DNA of 64,000 nucleotides, taken from NCBI RefSeq assembly GCF_019578655.1, contig NC_063257.1, positions 32,461,159 through 32,525,158 on the forward strand, read 5' to 3'. Below the pieces are notes generated by a model, which was not told where the DNA came from, searched no databases, and worked only from the letters and a program-made list of their open reading frames with translations. This DNA is from Ricinus communis. Its lineage: Eukaryota > Streptophyta > Magnoliopsida > Malpighiales > Euphorbiaceae. The position numbers and the translations under genes are program-made. How positions within the stretch are numbered: the first letter of the stretch is position 1; each line of letters begins with the position of its first letter. Of the stretch, positions 1 to 12,337 are shown one piece after another.

Positions 1-342
1 AATAATGAGCTTGTAGCGATGGGAAGATCCGAAGCGTGATAGACTCATGCTGTTTCTTCAAGTGATTAGTGCAGTCCGCCTTTAGAAGCTTTGATTGTTG
101 TTTCGATGGTGGGCACCGCAGTCAGTTTTAGTGTAGAGTGTGGTTGCAATCGTGTCATGGACTGCCTCGTCATCGCACCAGGCATCGTCTTATTGAGTAG
201 CGCCGAAGGTAGTGCCTGGGAAGTCGAGCGGATGTCAGAGCTTTATGGTTGAGTTTTGTGGTTGTAAGAAGCTTAAGAAAGGTGGCCTTAAGCCTACCCA
301 TTCCCTAGTGCCGGTCACGGGCCCCCAAAGTGGGTCGTGACA
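1..342 (+). mobile_element. 3' part of a Ty3 chromovirus LTR (remnant)
   Basis: The stretch ends in a block containing cattccctagtgccgg and then gggtcgtgaca. The same block, slightly diverged, recurs near 5263-5325 after the Ty3 pol remnant, so the two look like the ends of LTR copies flanking one decayed element. The left part runs off the window. No coding capacity was seen. Assignment to the chromovirus downstream rests on position and on the shared terminal block. Confidence 0.55.
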
Positions 343-1110
343 GGTTATATTTTTGGCTTGTTGTAAAGTGAATTGATTGTGATGTGTTGTAAATTGAATT
401 GATTGTGATTAAGGATTGATGACTCTTGAATGGATATTGTGTGATCGGGAAAGCTGAGCCGGGCGAATAGCTACCCGAGTATGTGAGATGGCAAGACTGA
501 GCCAGGCGGATAGTCTTGTCAAGTGGTCACTGAAATGTGAAAATGTGAGGAAATGTGAGGATGAGTCATCTGATCCTAATTTGATAGAAATAATATGGAA
601 CTGAATTATTTGACTTTGTTGAGTTTGAGATTATTTGCATTAGGTGAGATGGAATTATTTGTTTATGAGAATAATTGAAATGGTTGATTGTGTGATTGTC
701 AGTTGAGTGTTGGTATAATTTTCTATATTGATAAAGACTTGATAATTCTAGTCTAATATACTATAGTTTAGTAAATTAAATGTTTATTGAGTCGCTAGCT
801 CATTCCTTAGCAATTTTTTTCAGGTTAGTGCAGTTGTAGATAACCTTAGCTGTGCATTGCTCTCTTTGCATCAATCAGTATTATCAGGTGGACCAGAGGA
901 GTTATCTTAAGCATTGGAGCATTTTTGGGTACTTGTGTGAATTAAACTAATATATAAATATTCCTTGTATATATTAAGTATGTCATGCCACTTAAATTGT
1001 ATGAATGTATATTATACCTAAGTAGTAAATTATGTTTATAAAGTTAAAAATATATATATATATTGCTATACAATTGGATGTTTGAGTTGAGGTGCTACAT
1101 ATAGCCTCAC
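343..1110. other. Decayed LTR-like, AT-rich sequence
   Basis: No gene seen. It has a short direct repeat (gaattgattgtgat near 370 and 396), a G-rich segment around 420-520 that resembles the body of plant Ty3 LTRs, and a run of TA repeats near 1050. It probably belongs to the neighbouring Ty3 remnant, but I could not fix its ends. Confidence 0.3.
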
Positions 1111-1669
1111 AAAAACACTCCCTCACGTGTTTCTCTCAATTAAAAGGTCACACCACTTGTGTTTCACTCAAAGTTTTTGGCTTTTCTCGATGTTAGTCTC
1201 ACCCCTACTTCCTTTTACCTCTCTTGCTTTTACTTTAGGTTCTTAGATGAACTAATCGCCTAAACAAACCAAATCAGATTATGGCAATTCAATGGAGTGA
1301 AAAAAAAAAGGTTGGTCTAGATCAAGTTGTTAGGTAAGGCCAAATTTAAAGTAGTTAGACACAAGAAAGCAATAAAATAAAACAATAGAATAGGGCTTTT
1401 ATGTCGTCCAAACCTTCTTTTTGATTTTTTTTTTTAATGATAATAACAAAAGTGAAAAGAAATTATGAACAACATAAAATCTTTTAGCAAGAGACAACAA
1501 AATTTTACTTTATGAACATAAAGGTGTAAACTTTGGAAAGAAAGAGTGCGTAGAAGGATAAAAAAGTTGAAACAAAAAGAATTCGGTAAAAATAAAGAAG
1601 AAGTGAAGAAGACGAGAAACTTCAATAACTCATAAAACACAAAGATAAGCAAACCTCAACTTGAAGCAA
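1111..1669. other. Gene-free stretch
   Basis: I see no gene, RNA or clear repeat. On the minus strand it lies just downstream of a primer binding site, where the internal region of a retroelement would start, but no coding domain is recognisable. Confidence 0.4.
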
Positions 1670-1681
1670 GCTCTGATACCA
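1670..1681 (-). other. tRNA-iMet primer binding site
   Basis: The minus strand reads TGGTATCAGAGC, the standard site complementary to the 3' end of initiator tRNA-Met used by many plant retroelements and caulimovirids. It abuts an LTR-like block at higher coordinates, as expected for a minus-strand element. Confidence 0.75.
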
Positions 1682-2350
1682 AATAATAGAAAAATCATCA
1701 TCTTAGCAATCATACACCCTAATAACTAATGAATTATGATACATAGGGAATGCAAGAAAACACCCTCCAATCAAGATGATTCCAAAATCCAAGGATCTCC
1801 TCAAGTGAAGTTAGGAAAAACTAGTTCCAACAATGAAACTAGCACTTGAATTCAACTCCAAACGCCACAAACCAAGTATGTTTTGATAAGTTAAGAATCA
1901 AACACAAGATTTTGGTTAGAGAACGCCACAAACTAAAAAAATAGTTTGATAAGTTCAAAGTTCATGCAAGAACTTAAGCAAAAACACTCACAAAGAGCAA
2001 ATAAAGACTATCATTCATCAATTCATTTTACAAATGAATTTGGCCTTAATATTTATAGCCAAAACTAGACAAAGAAACCTAAATGGATGTCTTTTGAGTT
2101 TTCCCACATTTTCCCCTTTATGTCTCCTTAAAAATCATTAAAAGTGGTTGTTTTTACATTGATGTCATTTATTTTGTAACTCCCAAATGACAACTAATTA
2201 TGTGCATCCATTTTGTAACTCCTAAAAAACAACTAATTATGTGCATCCATTTTGTAACTCTAAATGACAACTGATCATACCATAACTTAAGAAAACCTAA
2301 TAAAAATATAAAAAAAGGCTTCAAATGAATTTTATTGGACCTATAAGTTC
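1682..2350 (-). mobile_element. Minus-strand LTR (solo plus primer site)
   Basis: This block lies directly upstream, on the minus strand, of an iMet primer site. It carries a good TATA box on that strand (GGCTATAAATATTAAGG, about 2046-2060). It also has two related internal segments (around 1863-1893 and 1921-1953) that share the words aacgccacaaac and tttgataagtt. No gag or pol follows on the minus strand, so this is an LTR with a stub of interior. The right boundary is uncertain. It sits between the chromovirus LTR pieces and that element's gag, so it probably inserted there. Copia or caulimovirid-like origins are both possible. Confidence 0.5.
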
Positions 2351-2574
2351 AGCCTAAACTTATTGCACTAAATTGATAATTTTGGTTCCTTTTTGCAATC
2401 CTAAACCTTGGGCTGAGCCTTGTTGTATTTGAACACTCCAAATGTCTTTAATTAAGCCCAACAAAGCTTCTTGCATCCTTTTGGGTTTAGATCTTGTCAT
2501 TAGACCTCCTTGAAAGCTTAAAGTATCATTTGCAATTCTTATCTTTATTGCATCATAGCATCTCATTATTTTAG

Positions 2575-3090
2575 GGATTATATTCGCCCCTTTATGGATG
2601 AGTTGTCATGGACACAGTTTAAGGATAGGTTTGAGGAGTACTTCATCCCTTTCAGTGTGAGGCAGGAGTATAGAGGGAGGTTCGAGAGGCTGGTTAAAGG
2701 AGACCTATCAGTGGCAAAATACACTAGGCAGTTTGTGCAGCTGAGTAGGTATGCACCCTATGTTGTGGGGACCGAGGAGCAGAAGAACAACAAGTATATT
2801 TCAGGACTTGGTCCAAAGTTTGTCTCTTTGGTTTAGTCTAGGAGGAGCAGCTTCCTAGAGGTGATTGATATGGTCAGGCAGATGGAGATGACCCTGCAAG
2901 GATTTAGCTTGGAGACTGATGATGGCAAGAAAAAGAAGACCAAGATTGAGGGTCAGGCTAGTGCGCAACTAGTTATGGCAGTAGAAGCTACTCCGAGGGT
3001 TTCGACCAGCAGGCCAAGTAGAGAGACTATCATACTCACAAGAAGGGTAGACACAATCGGAAGGATAGTAAAGGATTCAAGCTAGGGTAG
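2575..3090 (+). pseudogene. gag: Ty3 Gag core (broken)
   Basis: This is the C-terminal part of a retrotransposon Gag, the structural protein of the virus-like particle. The frame beginning at 2594 has the typical WxxFKxRFxxYF opening (SWTQFKDRFEEYFIP), followed by a segment ending in FVSLV. A TAG at 2834-2836 interrupts the frame, which then continues with FLEVIDMVRQMEM to 3085. The N-terminal half of Gag is missing, with LTR-derived DNA in its place. After 3085 the correct reading moves to another frame, so an indel separates this part from the zinc knuckle. The family assignment is firm; the lineage (Tekay/Del-like chromovirus) is inferred from the downstream pol. Confidence 0.85.
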
Positions 3091-3462
3091 GACTTTAGTG
3101 ACAGTGAGTAGAATTCTAATTATAATAGCTCTAGTTTTGGAGCCAACGCCTATCAGATGTGCGGCAGGTCACATCAGGGACCTTGCCTAGTTTCCAGCAG
3201 AGCCTGTTTCAGGTGTGGCGAGATGGGTCAAATGGCTCGAGCATGTCCTCGCTACTTCAATCAACCATTTTTCCCTTAAGGCCCTTCTACTAGTGCGACC
3301 CGACCAACTTTTTCTTCAGCTCCTGGATACTCTCAGGGTGGATCTCAGTTTGTTGGCCAGCAGGGCCGTGGCTTTAGAGGTAGGCCTATGGGAGGCTGAT
3401 TAAGGAGCAAAGTTCAGAGTTAGGCTTCGAGCTCTCAGCAGTCAAGCTGTGGGCAGGCGAGA
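3091..3462 (+). pseudogene. Ty3 nucleocapsid region with altered zinc knuckle
   Basis: In the frame shared with the downstream pol, codons from 3199 to 3246 read ACFRCGEMGQMARACP. This is a CCHC-type RNA-binding knuckle (C-x2-C-x4-H-x4-C) in which the histidine is glutamine (CAA), so zinc binding should be impaired. Upstream Gag is in a different frame. The linker to the protease is Ser/Gln-rich, as usual for plant chromoviruses, and contains stops (for example at about 3400). Confidence 0.75.
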
Positions 3463-4458
3463 GTGTTCACTCTCACTCATCAAGATGCACGAGCCTCTAA
3501 TGCTGTGGTATCAAGTATTATTTCCATCTGCTATTCTGAGGCTAGAGTTTTTTTAGACCCTAGGGCTACCCATTCCTTTGTATCGCCTAGTTTTGCTTTA
3601 AGGTCGGATGTTCAACCGGTTAGACTTCAGGTTCCTATGTCGGTCACTATGCCGTTAAGTGATGCCTTGGAGCCTGATGTTATGTTTCTGTTGTGTCCAG
3701 TGTCAGTTAAGGGTCGGGATTTGGTTGCCAATTTAATTCTATTGGACATAATGGATTTTGACGTAATTTTAGGAATGGCTTGGTTGGCTATGCATTATGC
3801 CATATTGGACTGCTGGGAAAAGCAAGTAACTTTTCAAATCCCGAGGGACTCAAAGTTTCATTTTAAAGGCAAGCAGGTACCTACTCTATCGAATCTTGTG
3901 TCAGCCATTACGGATAGAGGGATGGTTCGTCATGGGTGCCAAGGATATCTGGCATTATTCAGGGATACCTTGGGAGAAAAAGGTAGCGTTGAGGACGTTC
4001 AGGTGGTCTGCGAGTTTTCTGATATATTTCCAGAAGAGCGACCAGGATTACCGCCTAATAGAGAGATAAAGTTCTGCATTGATGTGGTACCGGGTATGGC
4101 ACCTATTTCTTTACCACCCTATCGAATGGCATCAGCTGAGTTAAAAGAGCAATTGCAGGACCTCTTGGATAAGGACTTTATCATACCCAATACGTCTCCA
4201 CGGGATGCTCCTGTTCTGTTTGTGAAGAAGAAGGATAGTACCTTGCACCTTTGTATTGACTACCGGCAGCTGAATAAAGCGACAGTTCGTAACAAGTATC
4301 TGCTTCCTCGCATCGATGATCTATTCGATCAGCTTCAAGGAGCTACATGCTTCTCCAAGATTGATTTACGATCAAGGTATTACAAGATGAGGATCCGTGA
4401 GGAAGACATTCCGAAGACGGCGTTCAAGACGTCTTATGGACATTATGAGTTCTGGTAA
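3463..4458 (+). pseudogene. pol: Ty3 chromovirus protease and N-terminal reverse transcriptase
   Basis: An open frame of 331 residues. Near residue 31 is the retropepsin site, reading [13 protein letters not shown]; families normally have D-[ST]-G-A there, so the catalytic triad is damaged (P and R in place of S/T and G). The conserved protease block [17 protein letters not shown] follows at about residue 100. The RT fingers begin near residue 205 ([14 protein letters not shown]), with [19 protein letters not shown] and [14 protein letters not shown], where plant elements usually have DLRSGYHQLRI. The frame ends at GHYEFW because of a one-base deletion around 4451-4455. The motif string is closest to Tekay/Del chromoviruses. 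Non-functional. Confidence 0.92.
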
Positions 4459-4996
4459 TGTTGTTTGGACTCACTAATGCTCCTGCAGCCTTCTTAGATC
4501 TGATGAATCAGGTGTTCAAGTAGTTCTTGGATCGTTTTGTCATTGTATTCATTGATGATATCTTGGTGTACTCTACAAGCGAAGAGGAGCACGCGTGGCA
4601 TCTGAGGATGATACTTCAGATGTTGAGGGAGTATCAATTGTATGCTAAGTTCTCCAAGTGTGAATTTTGGTTAGAAAACATTACTTTTCTAGGTCACATT
4701 GTGTCTAGAGAGGGCATTCAAGTAGGCCTCAAGAAAGTGAAGGCGGTGACTGACTGGTAGAGACCGACCACAGTGACTGAGGTTCGTAGTTTTCTAGGTT
4801 TAGCAGGCTACTACCGTCGATTCGTGCAAGACTTCTCGAGGATCGCAGTGCCTTTGACTAAGTTGACTCAGAAGAACGTCAAGTTCTAGTGGACTGACGC
4901 ATGTGAGAAGTTTTCAGAAGCTGAAAAACTGTTTAACTTCAACTCTGGTGTTGACCTTACCCTTCAGGACTGGTGGATTCACGGTGTATTGTGACA
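4455..4996 (+). pseudogene. pol: Ty3 RT palm/thumb and start of RNase H, truncated
   Basis: Continues the RT after the frameshift. LFGLTNAPAAF is followed by a stop at 4521-4523, then [13 protein letters not shown] with the catalytic [13 protein letters not shown], a second stop at 4758-4760, and [15 protein letters not shown] third stop lies at about 4887. The RNase H domain starts with VYCDS (its first catalytic Asp) at about 4987-4995 and is then cut off. The rest of RNase H, the integrase and the chromodomain are absent, so a large deletion joins RNase H directly to the LTR remnant. Confidence 0.9.
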
Positions 4997-5325
4997 GTTA
5001 GGTTCTCCGTCGTCTTTCGCTTGACAGCCCGACTTCCTTCTCCTTCGGGCTTATTGTAATTAATTCCTACTTTTGCATTTTGAACTATTTAAAATTCTAG
5101 TCTCTCTAACATATTATGTTTGAATTTGGTCTGTAACAAGTTATGGAATGCTGCTAGCATCCAGTTAGAGATTTGGGAATGATATGTTGGGCTAGTTTAA
5201 TAGTATGTATATGTATGTATATTTGAATTATCGATTAATTAGGCTTACTACGGGTTTTGATGGCTTTAAGCCTATCCATTCCCTAGTGCCGGCACAGGCC
5301 CATAGATCGAATCGTGATAAAAAAT
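4997..5325 (+). mobile_element. Ty3 LTR remnant (3' side)
   Basis: Non-coding DNA after the truncated RNase H. Its end (from about 5263) repeats the block found near 290-342, including cattccctagtgccgg. A Tekay-type LTR is the simplest reading. Its 5' end is not defined because of the deletion upstream. Confidence 0.5.
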
Positions 5326-6543
5326 ACATAAAAATAGTTAGAAAATGTACAAAATATCAAATAATGGATAAATAAATCTATTTTTTAAGACAAAGTAAAT
5401 CAAATTGATGAAAAAGAAAACTTACAATAAATAAAGATGTTTAAACATAGCAATTCTTAAACATGCAATTCTAACATAACTTAGATCAAACATATGAATT
5501 ATTATCAATGAAAAGGCAGTTTAACATGTTGATCAACTCATATGATTCATCAAATCCAAAGTCCAGGAAAAGAGCAAGTTATCTATTTCAATACTCAGGA
5601 ATCATAAACATAATGACAAAATCATGTACCCCTAATTCTAGCCACATAAAATATATGAAACAATCATTAAAGGGCAATCATAAGAAAACCTAGCATGTTA
5701 CTAATCATAGAGAATCATAAAAAGAAGAAGATGCTTATATAATGATGGATTTGGCAACCCTCGAGTTGTCACCGTATTGTGCAAATCTTTGAGTCTCAAG
5801 AGTAGAGAAGGAGGTTGAATCAAAGATTGGGTAGGAATCTAGAGTGTTTTTGGCAATGTGTTTAATTCTGGCGAGTTTGTGTATATTGCCTCAAGAACTT
5901 ACTGTCGTTCTCTGCTGATAATTGCCAACCTCTAAGCCTAGGGTTTCCTTTTATATTTATAGGGTAGGATTGAAGAAACCCTAGAGACTTGAATATATGT
6001 TCTTTAGTTGTTTGATAAATATCAATAACTAAAAATATTATTTTTGGACTTATCAAAAGTGTTGAATGATAAATATTGATAAATATCGAATAAATCATGA
6101 AAATTATTAAAAATTTAAATAATTATCAATAAAACAATCTAGAGGCGTATTTTAATAATTATTGATGTTTAAAGTCAAAAAACTTTAAAAAAAAAACACG
6201 AAAAACTGATTTTTGGATCAACTGATACTGCGCAAAGTCGACCGACTGTGTGAGAGAACCAATTGGCTCTAGGTACAGCCGATTGGCTCTATATGTTGGC
6301 AGACTTGCAAAATTTACATTTTAGCCCTCATACTTGGCCATTTAACTAAATTTGACCCCAAAACCTCTTTTTGTCAATTTAGTCCAATTTGATTTCCAAA
6401 AGTAATCTTTAGCTCAATTATTCATAACCTTAGCTGTGATTTGATCATTCTCAATTCCTTGAGACTCGGGTAAAGCAGTAACTTTCACCATCATGCTTTT
6501 TTTAATTCCCTTGATATCTAGATACGAAAAACGGGTGTTGACA
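5326..6543 (-). mobile_element. Tat/Ogre-family LTR fragment 1
   Basis: Part of the long LTR family that also flanks the Tat/Ogre-like element at 49.8-64 kb. Shared landmarks are the word gttgtcaccgt (at 5766 here), an LTR TATA box on the minus strand at about 5950-5965 (CTATAAATATAAAAGG), a run of cgattggctct-type short repeats at 6225-6300, and the LTR tip TGTCAACACCCG reading left from 6543. The part of the LTR to the left of about 5326 is missing, next to the chromovirus remnant. Confidence 0.75.
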
Positions 6544-7085
6544 CCTGCTCCAACCTTATCTGTTTTTACTCTAATTGATTTTTCATATGTCATGCAAAGC
6601 CCACTTAATTTATCCCATTTTATTAGTTAAATCCAATCTTACCAAACCTTAACCTAATTGGGCTACCTTTTGTATGCCAAAAGCTTGTTTTGATTCCCTA
6701 GTCTAAATAAGTTTGGTTTTAAGTTAAACATGGCAAAATCCACCTAAGTCTAATTTAATTTTAAGAATTAAGTTCAAACTACCATCTTTATAACCTAATG
6801 GACTAATGATTACACACAAATGTCAAATTTTAATCCTATGTTAGTTCGTCTTTAGTTAGCAATCACCCATTAATCATATGCTTGTTCACTATTATACAGA
6901 TTACATAACTACAGATATAAAAGCAACAAAGTAAGAAAATAATAAAATTACATCCTCCCTACAACTATTTAACTTAAAATAAATAAAAAAATAGCTAAAA
7001 ACGGTGAGATTTAGCAAAATTTGACGAAAACAGCAAAAACAAACAGATTAAGAATTGAACAGTCGATCTAAAAGAGCTTTATTAA
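6544..7085 (-). mobile_element. Tat/Ogre-family LTR middle segment
   Basis: It resembles the mid-LTR block seen at 22900-23220, 27190-27480 and 50330-50640: words such as cctaatggac and tacaactattt, and the acagtcgatc motif near 7058. It directly follows the LTR tip at 6543, so it is a second, truncated copy in the same orientation. Its right edge fades into AT-rich DNA. Confidence 0.5.
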
Positions 7086-9883
7086 TTATGTAATTAATTG
7101 AATTAATTAAATTAATAAATAATATTAATAACTTATTAATTACATATTCAATTTTAGAAATTCAACTCCATTAGAATTTTTAATGTTGATTATAAAATAT
7201 AATTTAAAAAAGATAACAGATATAAACTTTAAAAAACAAAGAATGTGGTGTTGATAACCATGAGAAAGCTTACATTTTTTCTATCAAATATGACGTCGAT
7301 GACTATAAGAATTCAATTCTTTTTTAATATAAGTGACATTAATGATTTTATCTTTTTTCATTAAAAAATAATATAATAATTTTGTTTTGTTTTATTTGGA
7401 TTATGATTTGTTTGCAAAAGTATAAAGTTTGTAAATAATAGATAATAGTAGTATATAAATACAATTAGTATAGAAATAGTGCTTCAAAATTTTGAAAATA
7501 AAATACAACAAAAATTACAACAGAAGAAAAATAAAAGAATAAAGATAATGAACTAATGTCATTATCAAGAAGCGTGCCTTATTTAAGCAAAAAAAAAAAA
7601 ATTACTACCCTTATATTGACAATGTAGACATCTACATTAATTAGCAATGTCTAAAACATTATTAAGCATACACATTTTTATTAATTTGAATAAATTACTA
7701 ATAACATAACTATTAATAAGAAATTTGAAATAAATCACCAAACTCTGTGTTTAACTAAAAGATTAAGATTTTTCGAATATTTGATGAGAAGTATAATAAA
7801 AATTATACAAGAAGCAAATTAGAATAAGATTGAAAGAAAATTAAAATTAACTAATACTTCTATAATATTATTATCTAAAGTTAATTTTTATTAACTAATA
7901 TATCTCAATACAACTTTATGTTGTGGTCACAATTGAATTTTGTATTTAAAAATTATATAATCTTTTTAATATTGAACGTCTTTGATTTTAGATTTAATTA
8001 TTGCTCTAAATGTTTAAATGAACTAATCTAATTTAATTTGCCAGTATGTAACACTAAAGACGTTTATGATCCTAAATTTAACAATTATTTTATTTCTTAA
8101 TATGTGAATATAATATATATATATATATATATAAAAGTGGGAAAGACATGGGAACGGAGAATGATACTAAAATAATTTTATTGATTATTTAATTAATATA
8201 ATTAATATAATTATTTTTTAATTAAATTTATTAATAGATAATATTAATAATTCATTAAGTACAAATTTAACTCATTATTGATTTTATTAGGCTTTTCAAT
8301 ATTGATTATAAGATAAAATTTTACTAAATGTAAAAAGAAAGATTAATATCTTATATATAATAAAATTAAATTTTATAAAAAGAACCTAAAGTCTAATAGT
8401 AACTAAAGATGATATTCATATTTTTGGTTTTATTTTGGCAAAATAGAATTTTCAATTAATGAAATAGAATAGAAAAACCTATATAATAATATGAAAATAT
8501 ATTACAATACAAGTCTAATTTTGTACATAATAAATCATTGAATTCGATTAAAAATAAAAAATAGTGAAGAATAATATCAATTAAAGATGAAACTCCTATT
8601 GTTGACTTTTTTTTCTAGTAGACCATAATTTTTAATGAAAAATTTAAAAAACTCAATAGTTGTCTAATTAAATTATGTAAACTTGATTGTCAGTGAACTT
8701 AAATTTCATAATTATATGGATTATACAGATTTATAATTTATAAATGAATACAATGTTATATTTTGTATTTATATAATAGTAATTCTTTAATTGAATTATA
8801 TAAACTTGATTGTTACTAAACCTAAATTTTAAGATTGTATGAATGATATAGATTTATAATATAAATTATTACAATGTTATATTTTGTATTTACAAAATAA
8901 AGTTCTCTAATTGAATTATTTAAGCTCAATTGTTATTGAACCTAAAATTTAAAATTATATGGATGATATAAATGTATAATGGATTATTTTAAAATTTTAA
9001 AATAAATATATATATTTTTAATTTCTTTTAAAAGATATTTTATAGTAATAATTTTTGAAATATCATAATAAAAAACTGACGTGACAAATTAATTATATTT
9101 ATTAATATAAAAATTAGTAAATTAATAAAAAAATATATTATATTTAAATATAAAATATGTGAAAAGACGAACATACACGACATCTTCAATACTCATATTA
9201 CTAAATCTAGAATTAACTATTTTTATTAATATATAATTATTATTCTTTTAAATACAATTAATTTTTTATATTATTTTTTATTGTAAAATTTTAGAATTAT
9301 TATCGAAAAATATTTTTGAAAGTAAATTAAAAAATGAGTATTCAATTTAATATTTTAAAAAAATTAAATAAAATTATTAAAAATATAAAGTTCATAGTTT
9401 AATTTATAATTAGGCCTATAATGTAACCTTTTATTAATAGATTAAGAGTCAAAAAAGAATAAGAAAATAGTACCTATTAATAATTAATATATCTAATAAA
9501 TTAAAAATTATTACAATTAAAATTATTAATTTATTAAACTCACAAATAATAAAATTATAAAATCAATTTAAAATTAATAAATTACTCATAAAATAAAACA
9601 TAATTATTATAAAAATTACATTTAAGTACTTAGTTCTCAATCCAACAAATGTAGTATAATATCATATTCTAAATAATTTTATATAACTGGAATTTCTTTT
9701 AATAGAATATATATATGTATATTCTCATTATTCTTTTTCAGTAGCATTGTAAAAGAAATTATATTTAATAACTTTTTAAATCTTTTTCTCTATTTATAAA
9801 TTTTTAAGATATCAAATTCACTATTGATAATAAGTTTTAAAATAATAAAACAACTATTATCTTTAATTAAAATTCATTAAAAA
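7086..9883. other. AT-rich gene-free region
   Basis: Very AT-rich DNA with no credible open frame. Two loosely similar blocks rich in taattaat occur near 7080-7210 and 8170-8330. A 2.6-copy tandem repeat lies at 8665-8985. No tRNA or transposon termini were recognised. Confidence 0.6.
8665..8985. repeat. Tandem repeat, about 120-bp unit, 2.6 copies
   Basis: Units start at about 8665, 8788 and 8908 with taattRaattat. They share attgtta, the word atatgga/gtatgaa and, in the first two, caatgttatattttgtattt. Divergence between units suggests an old duplication. Confidence 0.75.
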
Positions 9884-10727
9884 TTTATTTTATTTATAAT
9901 GAATTTATACATTTTTGGTTAAATAATAAGTAGATTCACTCCAAATAAAATTAATATTTTATGTTGAATCATTTTTAATAAAAAGATCATAGAAATAGAA
10001 AATGAAAATGAGAAATAAAATTAAATAAACTTAATCCATAAAATATATTATCTTATTACATGTGAAATTTTAGTTTAATTATAATAAATTTATGGATTTA
10101 ATGAGTTATCATTCTAAATTAACTTTTATTTCAACCTAACACATAAGCATTAAAATTGAAAATAAATCTTATAAAATTATTCATTGGAATCAAACACAAT
10201 ATAAAGAAAAATGATAAATAGATAATTTGTATTCTTCTTCTAAATATTCTCTCTAGTAGTTAGTTACAAGGATTTATTTTTAAATTTCATTAATAATTGA
10301 ATAATAAAATTATTGATTATCTAAAGAGGAATGAAGATGGTTTCTTGAAAAATTATTAATTAGTAAAAATTATTAATTTATTAAATATTAAATATATATA
10401 TATATATATGAAGGAAAAGACATACAGATTCATTAAGAAACTTTTACTTAATGTGTTATTAAGACTCATTAAAAATAGACATTTATTAATTGCATTATTA
10501 ATATTTTAATTAAAAATATTTATATAATTCAGAGCTCTCAATTTCTACTATAATTTTATGAAATTAATCAATTATCACAAGTAAGAGTTTGTATAAGTCG
10601 GTTCAGAAACTGAACCGAAATATAATATTTTTTTAAATTGAAATCAAACTCTAAACCGAACCAAATAAAGATTTCAATTTATATTGAATTGGTTCGATTC
10701 GAAAGATTAGTTTATCTATATTTAGTT
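9884..10727. repeat. 844-bp dispersed/tandem repeat, copy 1
   Basis: Starts tttattttatttataatg and ends just before the next copy starts, so copies 1 and 2 are in direct tandem. Near its end is a perfect hairpin word, cggttcagaaactgaaccg, and imperfectly inverted gaaccaaata/gaattggttcg words. No coding capacity. Copy 1 differs from the others at scattered sites, for example caatataaag where copies 2 and 3 have cagtataaag. Confidence 0.85.
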
Positions 10728-11490
10728 TTTATTTTATTTATAATGAATTTATACATTTTTGGTTAAATAATAAGTAGATTCACTCCAAATAAAATTAATA
10801 TTTTATGTTGAATCATTTTTAATAAAAAGATCATAGAAATAGAAAATGAAAATGAGAAATAAAATTAAATAAACTTAATCCATAAAATATATTATCTTAT
10901 TACATGTAAAATTTTAGTTTAATTATAATAAATTTATGGATTTAATGAGTTATCATTCTAAATTAACTTTTATTTCAACCTAACACATAAGCATTAAAAT
11001 TGAAAATAAATCTTATAAAATTATTCATTGGAATCAAACACAGTATAAAGAAAAATGATAAATAGATAATTTGTATTCTTCTTCTAAATATTCTCTCTAG
11101 TAGTTAGTTACAAGGATTTATTTTTAAATTTTATTAATAATTGAATAATAAAATTATTGATTATCTAAAGAGGAATGAAGATGGTTTCTTGAAAAATTAT
11201 TAATTAGTAAAAATTATTAATTTATTAAATATTAAATATATATATATATATGAAGGAAAAGACATACAAATTCATTAAGAAACTTTTACTTAATGTGTTA
11301 TTAAGACTCATTAAAAATAGACATTTATTAATTGCATTATTAATATTTTAATTAAAAATATTTATATAATTCAGAGCTCTCAACTTCTACTATAATTTTA
11401 TGAAATTAATCAATTATCACAAGTAAGAGTTTGTATAAGTCGGTTCAGAAACTGAACCGAAATATAATATTTTTTTAAATTGAAATCAAA
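10728..11490. repeat. 844-bp repeat, copy 2 (3'-truncated by the EVE)
   Basis: Near-identical to copy 1 but stops after tgaaatcaaa at 11490, where endogenous caulimovirid 1 begins. About 80 bp of the unit are missing. It shares cagtataaag and caacttctac with copy 3, so copies 2 and 3 are the closer pair. Confidence 0.85.
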
Positions 11491-11807
11491 TAGTTAATAA
11501 TAGAAGAAGATAAAAGAGAAGATGTAAGTAAATAATTTAAACTTTTATTGAATAAAAATTTTACAAAGAGAGATAGTAGGGAAGATAGTTCAAGCATTCA
11601 AGTGATGCTTCCCTTCATCTAATTTACATCTATTTATAATAAGAAGTAGGACACTATTCGGACTTCAAACAAGCTTGAGTCCGTTACATTATTACAAAAG
11701 ATAACTAATTAAACTACTTTGTCAAAAAGAAAAGATTCTTGTCCGCCACTTTGTCCATTCTTATCATCTTATTTTGTCTTTTTATTTTGTCCATTATTCT
11801 TGTCCAT
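11491..11807 (-). promoter_or_regulatory. EVE1 promoter/R region, copy 1
   Basis: A 317-bp block nearly identical to 12519-12835. On the minus strand it holds a TATA box (TTATAAATAGATG, about 11628-11638) and, further down, AATAAAAG, the usual order of pregenomic RNA start and poly(A) signal in caulimovirids. It follows the C-terminal end of ORF2, its natural place. Confidence 0.8.
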
Positions 11808-11881
11808 TACTTTGTTCATCCTTATCATCTTCTTTTGTCCGTTTTCTTCCATTTGTGAAAAGGAAAAGATTCCTTGTCCAT

Positions 11882-12337
11882 TTAGTCAAAAATAATGTTA
11901 TAATTGTCGAGTCCATAGCAATCATCTTCATTTTGAGGAGTAAAGCTAGGTCCACTAGTGCTTCCAGAGTCCTCATTGTCACTATCTCCAGAGACTTGTG
12001 ACAAAGCTTGTTCTAAGGCTGCTTTGAATTCCTTCTTTGTTGTATTTCTAGATAATTTTGCTAAAATTTTGCTTTTATCCGATAAAAAGTTAAATTGTCC
12101 CATAGATTGGCTCGTGCTAGATATCATGGGATTTTTTCCCGCAAAATATTTCAAAACAGTTTCTTTATTAGCTTGAATGTCTTTGCAGTTTGTCCACCAT
12201 TTGACACTATATTCTCGAACTAAGCAGGCAATAGAATTTACATTTGGAGAGGGTTTATAGGGTTTCACCTTGAATTGCCAAGAAAATATCCAAGGTAGGT
12301 TAAAAGTTTCGGAAAAAATGATCATTACCAAAGACAA
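11882..12337 (-). pseudogene. EVE1 ORF2, C-terminal part
   Basis: A 151-codon frame. It contains FNLPWIFSWQF and YSVKWWTNC and an acidic, Ser-rich tail ending EDDCYGLDNY. The same pattern (FFLPWVCVWYF, FKVKWWDKF, EDDCFGIF) is in ORF2 of the second virus at 35163-35650, so homology is clear. The middle of ORF2 is missing: the frame starts immediately after leader and primer-site sequence. ORF2 follows ORF1 in these viruses; its role is unknown to me. Confidence 0.75.
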
